NCBI GenBank assembly: GCA_900319935.1
Contig: ONQJ01000019.1
Coordinates: 1 to 40,082 of the forward strand
Direction: 5' to 3'
DNA: 40,082 nucleotides
Origin: an uncultured Eubacteriales bacterium
Lineage (GTDB): Bacteria; Bacillota; Clostridia; Oscillospirales; Oscillospiraceae
Every line of letters starts with the position of its first letter. Position 1 is the first letter of the stretch. The position numbers were made by a program, and so were the translations under genes. The notes under the pieces were generated by a model. The model saw only the letters and a program-made list of their open reading frames with translations. It was not told where the DNA came from and did no database searches. This document shows positions 39,777 to 40,082 of this stretch, piece after piece.

Positions 39777-40082
39777 ATGAGAAAAAGTGCCGGGATCGGC
39801 CTGCTGATCTCCCCGGACGACAGGGAAGAGCTGCAAGCGCTGCTTGCTCAATTGAACCGGAGAGGTCTGCGTGTTTCGGAGCGGAATGACGCGGCGGGGA
39901 AGGACGATATCGTCCTTGCGGTCCTTTCGGAGGCCTTCTATAAGGACAAGGATCTGACGGACAGGCTGCTGGGCCTCATCGGTGCGGGGGCGGACAAGGT
40001 GCTGCCCCTGCAGCTCGACGACGCGCCGATCCCCGAGCAGCTCAAGAACGCGCTGTACGCGCGCAACATCATCCCCGCGGCC
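39777..40082 (+). CDS. Fifth TIR-like array gene, cut by the window end
   Basis: The first 102 codons are present with no stop. GAGGG lies upstream of the ATG. Residues 1-37 (RKSAGIGLLISPDDREEL, LNRRGLRVSERN) differ from the paralogues, while residues 38-102 are identical in protein to the previous gene up to NIIPAA. By homology with the third gene, a membrane helix would follow just past the window edge, but that cannot be seen. It has no catalytic glutamate, like the third and fourth genes. Confidence 0.8.
   Translation, partial: MRKSAGIGLLISPDDREELQALLAQLNRRGLRVSERNDAAGKDDIVLAVLSEAFYKDKDLTDRLLGLIGAGADKVLPLQLDDAPIPEQLKNALYARNIIPAA
39890..40082 (+). repeat. 193-bp near-identical direct repeat, copy 2 (reaches the window end)
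   Basis: Second copy of the segment at 37227-37419. Because it touches the window end, its true length is unknown. Confidence 0.95.

Noticed and set aside
31932..40082. Thoeris or another named TIR-based anti-phage system
   Set aside because: No ThsA-like, SIR2, SLOG, STING or other effector gene is in the window, and the leucine-rich-repeat ectodomains predicted outside the cell do not fit the known layouts. The region beyond the window could change this.

Overview
The window looks like a chromosomal contig from a GC-rich, endospore-forming member of the Clostridia, most likely an Oscillospirales-type gut Firmicute. The grounds are: a complete sigma-K gene, an HPr carrying both His15 and Ser46, MurE with the DNPR motif of the meso-diaminopimelate-adding enzymes, the mraZ-rsmH-ftsL-PBP-murE-mraY-ftsW-murG-murA-ftsQ-ftsZ order, and strong purine-rich Shine-Dalgarno sequences. 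The taxonomic call is inference; there is no rRNA in the window. No tRNA, rRNA, insertion sequence, phage gene or CRISPR array was seen. Coding density is very high and no gene-free stretch reaches 300 bases.

Layout. (1) 1-400: ptsH (HPr) as a single-gene unit with promoter and terminator. (2) 421-4684: a tight run of overlapping genes, EamA-type transporter, uvrC, rsmD, coaD and a coiled-coil protein of unknown function, closed by a long terminator. (3) 4756-17106: the division and cell wall cluster, starting from a promoter followed by a three-repeat MraZ operator and ending with ftsZ, which has its own promoter and a terminator shared with the convergent gene on the other strand. murF, murD, murC and ftsA are not in it. 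(4) 17115-18115, minus strand: a CsoR/RcnR-type metal repressor with a His-rich N-terminus, and a THEP1-like NTPase. (5) 18244-23235: a stand-alone E2-type acyltransferase paired with an acyl-CoA synthetase, then sigK, aroQ and a membrane-anchored VanY-like carboxypeptidase. (6) 23265-30959: the rimP-nusA-ylxR-ylxQ-infB-rbfA-nrnA-truB-ribF operon of transcription, translation and ribosome maturation, preceded by a promoter and immediate terminator (an attenuator). Here nusA and ylxR form one open frame, and rbfA lacks about 27 internal residues. (7) 30974-31868: a helix-turn-helix protein whose C-terminus is a perfect 15-residue repeat with one cysteine per repeat. (8) 31932-40082: an operon-like array of five tandem genes with TIR or TIR-like N-termini, of which the first three encode one transmembrane helix and a C-terminal leucine-rich-repeat-type ectodomain. 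The last gene runs off the window.

The most unusual content is region 8. It is a multi-gene set of proteins with the topology of a Toll-like receptor (TIR inside, leucine-rich repeats outside) but the reverse domain order. One member keeps the canonical TIR motifs, including the Cys-x-x-Glu segment. The others have degenerate TIR domains, one has lost its membrane helix, and a 193-bp segment is repeated with a single difference. The window ends inside the second copy of that repeat, so the array probably continues. No partner effector of known anti-phage TIR systems is visible, so a defence or surface-sensing role is inference only.

All calls come from reading the sequence; no database search was run.
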